DNA of 64,000 nucleotides from contig NZ_WNXD01000001.1 in NCBI RefSeq assembly GCF_014172375.1, positions 124,001 through 188,000 of the forward strand. Reading direction: 5' to 3'. Below are positions 61,662 through 64,000 of this stretch, in pieces. A model generated the notes under the pieces. The model did no database searches and had not been told where the DNA came from. It worked only from the letters and a program-made list of their open reading frames with translations. The DNA comes from Pedobacter planticolens. Its GTDB lineage: Bacteria; Bacteroidota; Bacteroidia; Sphingobacteriales; Sphingobacteriaceae. Position 1 is the first letter of the stretch, and each line of letters opens with the position of its first letter. The translations under genes and the position numbers were made by a program.

Positions 61662-64000
61662 ATGAAACGAGTTAAACAATTGTTGCTATTTATGTTAACA
61701 TTGGTGTTTAGTCTGCAGATAAACGCCCAAACTACTGCAACTGCACCCGAACTTCCGAAGGTATTACCTCCTTCACCAAATGCCTCTGCTTTAGGTATCG
61801 TTGGAAACATCCCGGTAGGCCTGAGCACTGGAACACTCAATTTTGGCTTACCGCTACTTCAACTTTCCGTAGGAAAGGTATCACTTAACGTTACAGCATC
61901 TTACAGTGCGAGTGGCATTAAGGTAGATCAAATCGCTTCAAGGCTGGGCATGGGATGGATATTGGATGCAGGAGGTATGATCAACAGAACCGTACGTGGA
62001 AACGCTGATGAGTCAGCGCTGTATGCTTCGCCGCCCGCCGACATCAATCTCACTACGCCAGCGGTGAAAGAATACCTAAAACGCGTAAGCCTTAATAAAG
62101 ACCATTACGACGCCGAACCCGATATATTTAGCTTCAATTTTAATGGCTATTCGGGTAAGTTCGTATTAAGGCCCACCAATAAAACACAAGTTGTTTTTTT
62201 AAACAAATCTACCCTTAAAATAGAAACAGATTTTAGTGTAAATAGCCTTAAACCATATACACTTAAGGTAACAGACCCCGACGGAATGGTTTACTATTTC
62301 GGAGGTGCCGGCGCAACAGAAAAATCACGAAGCACAAACTCCGGCGGAAACAATTGCGGTAAAACCTATGATACAGGAGTTGAAACCGCGTGGTACCTTA
62401 CTAAAATCCAGGACCTGAATGGAGATTATATTTCCTTTAGCTACCTTCCGTGTGATATTTATTACGATACCAGTGCTTCGCAGAGCATCCTGGCCATGAA
62501 TCCAGAAACCGTTGGTCAAAGTTTATATGATGACGACTCGAAAGGTTATTTATATCCAGCACCAGGTTATTCGTCAACATGTATCAATAGTATTATAAGC
62601 AACGCCGTATACCTTAATGAGGTTACAACTTCTAAGGGTGCGGTGTTGAAGTTCAGCTATGCTGGAAGGAGCGATCTTGATGGCGACAAGCTTGTGAGCA
62701 AGATTGAATATGGATTAACTGGCGCTACGCCACTAAAAACGTATGACTTCATTTATACCTATGGTATCAGTTCAAGCGGATTTAATGGTGCATACAATAG
62801 TAGCTATAACCCAACAATATTTAGTAACCGTCCCTATCTCTCAGGTATCACCGAAAGTTCGAAAGGCTTAACGGAGACGAAGAAGAACAAGTTTAATTAT
62901 TACAATATCAATGACCTGCCACCACGTCTGGCATTTGCACAAGATATATACGGTTACTACAATGGGCAGAATAACTCTGGTTTCATTCCTGGGCCGGTTT
63001 CTTCTATTTTCTCCTACACCCCCGCAGATCGGTATACCTACGGTGCTTATGCGAACTATGGTATGTTAAGCAAGATTTTTTACCCGACAGGAGGTACAGA
63101 CAGTTTAATTTATGAGCCTCATGGCGTTGCCTCAGAAATGGGTACGGGTCCAATACCTACATCGTACGTAGACGCAGTAGGCGGCGCCCGCATCGCTCGT
63201 ATTATTAGTCATGATCCTATTGCGAATACCGACAGGATCAAAGCCTATCGCTATAACAAGTTTAGTAATCCAACCTTGTCCTCAGCATTTGTTTTTAGCA
63301 TCTCTCCAACTTATTTTACGCAAGTTGAGCGAAGGATCACCAACTTGGTTGGTACTGCTGCTATGTTTAATACCTATACGCTGGCAAGTGCGGGTGGGGA
63401 TATAGCGTCAGGGCAATTTGATGGGAGTCATATCTATTATACTGATGTATGGGAAAGCGATGGCGCCGATTTTGGCAATGGAGCAACATTGCATCAATAT
63501 GAAATCCTAACGGGCAGGCCAGGCCCCGATTTGTTGAGAGGCGCTGGATACCTCGGTATGCCATCAGGTTTAAGCGGCGCAACTGCCATCCATGAAAAAT
63601 ATCAGCAGGTATTTAAGCAGGATGAACTTGGAAATAGAACAAAGCTTAAAGAGGTGTTCCTCACGCAGAAAAGCATCCCTCTTGAGGTTGTTACCAGTGT
63701 TGTAGGGCGAGAAAACTATGATATTGATCTTGCAGGTGGATCCAATCCATATGATATTTCTTCATATACCTTTGAAAGTTACTGGAATTACAATGATTCT
63801 ACCAAAGTAATCAACTATGATACCAATGGATTAAATCCGGTCACAGAAATTACCGCTACAAGCTACGGAAATATTTTGCACTTGTTGCCTACCCAAACGG
63901 TAAGTGAAGATAGTTATGGGCGTAAGATTTACCGAACCATGGAATACCCGCATGAGATGGTGGCAACATCGAATGATCCTCAGGGTGTGTATGCAGCAAT
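61662..64000 (+). CDS. Large secreted RHS/YD-repeat-type protein (partial, 3' end off window)
   Basis: The ATG at 61662 opens a frame with no stop up to the window edge (780 codons visible). It begins with a signal peptide (MKRVKQLLLFMLTLVFSL, cut near QINAQ). The segment IPVGLSTGTLNFGLPLLQLS, then SYSASGIKVDQIASRLGMGW, then DAGGMINRTVRG, is the N-terminal signature of Bacteroidota RHS-repeat proteins. The shell repeats and toxin or core region lie beyond the window. It follows the secretion operon by 230 bp, so it may be its substrate; secretion by another route is possible. Confidence 0.85.
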   Translation, partial: MKRVKQLLLFMLTLVFSLQINAQTTATAPELPKVLPPSPNASALGIVGNIPVGLSTGTLNFGLPLLQLSVGKVSLNVTASYSASGIKVDQIASRLGMGWILDAGGMINRTVRGNADESALYASPPADINLTTPAVKEYLKRVSLNKDHYDAEPDIFSFNFNGYSGKFVLRPTNKTQVVFLNKSTLKIETDFSVNSLKPYTLKVTDPDGMVYYFGGAGATEKSRSTNSGGNNCGKTYDTGVETAWYLTKIQDLNGDYISFSYLPCDIYYDTSASQSILAMNPETVGQSLYDDDSKGYLYPAPGYSSTCINSIISNAVYLNEVTTSKGAVLKFSYAGRSDLDGDKLVSKIEYGLTGATPLKTYDFIYTYGISSSGFNGAYNSSYNPTIFSNRPYLSGITESSKGLTETKKNKFNYYNINDLPPRLAFAQDIYGYYNGQNNSGFIPGPVSSIFSYTPADRYTYGAYANYGMLSKIFYPTGGTDSLIYEPHGVASEMGTGPIPTSYVDAVGGARIARIISHDPIANTDRIKAYRYNKFSNPTLSSAFVFSISPTYFTQVERRITNLVGTAAMFNTYTLASAGGDIASGQFDGSHIYYTDVWESDGADFGNGATLHQYEILTGRPGPDLLRGAGYLGMPSGLSGATAIHEKYQQVFKQDELGNRTKLKEVFLTQKSIPLEVVTSVVGRENYDIDLAGGSNPYDISSYTFESYWNYNDSTKVINYDTNGLNPVTEITATSYGNILHLLPTQTVSEDSYGRKIYRTMEYPHEMVATSNDPQGVYAA

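Overview
The window looks like a chromosome segment of a member of the Bacteroidota, most likely a Sphingobacteriaceae (Pedobacter-like) strain. The reasons are the Bacteroides-type conjugation genes (TraE/F/G/J/K/M, RteC), the scarcity of Shine-Dalgarno sites, TAnnTTTG-type promoter elements, and an RHS/YD-repeat protein with a Bacteroidota-type N-terminus. No rRNA, tRNA or CRISPR array was recognised.

Region 1 (1-6450) is a peptide/protein export locus. A long protein with a double-glycine leader, a small membrane protein (possible immunity protein) and two glycosyltransferases lie on the minus strand. They diverge from a C39-peptidase ABC exporter and an HlyD-type adaptor. Two near-identical 16-bp palindromes sit in the divergent promoter region. 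A Crp/Fnr-type regulator follows (6532-7164).

Region 2 (about 7.4-54.3 kb) is best read as part of an integrative conjugative element with a large cargo. RteC (8929) and a tra operon (13624-24921) form the conserved part. The tra operon includes three tandem paralogous secreted proteins and an antisense VOC-family cargo gene. No integrase, relaxase or coupling protein is visible, so the element ends cannot be fixed from this window. The cargo is rich in candidate defence genes: a KAP-type NTPase, several proteins with an R-x4-H (HEPN-like) motif, an Abi-like protein, two large PD-(D/E)XK-like proteins, a Septu-like ATPase + HNH pair, an Avs-like STAND NTPase with an Mrr-like nuclease domain, and a complete Gabija pair (GajA + GajB) followed by two HNH proteins. 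Between them lie plasmid/ICE housekeeping genes (RadC-like JAB protein, DUF932 protein). Two of these gene sets are preceded by copies of the same ~190-bp leader. The hairpins in this leader are kept while their sequences differ, which makes it a candidate structured RNA.

Region 3 (54.3-55.4 kb) is a non-coding or decayed stretch with inverted repeats, terminators and a gene remnant.

Region 4 (55392-64000) is a compact type II secretion / type IV pilus-like operon (pseudopilin, prepilin peptidase, GspE ATPase, GspD secretin, PilM/N-like and PilO-like proteins; no GspF visible). It is followed by the start of a very large secreted RHS-type protein that runs off the window and may be its substrate.
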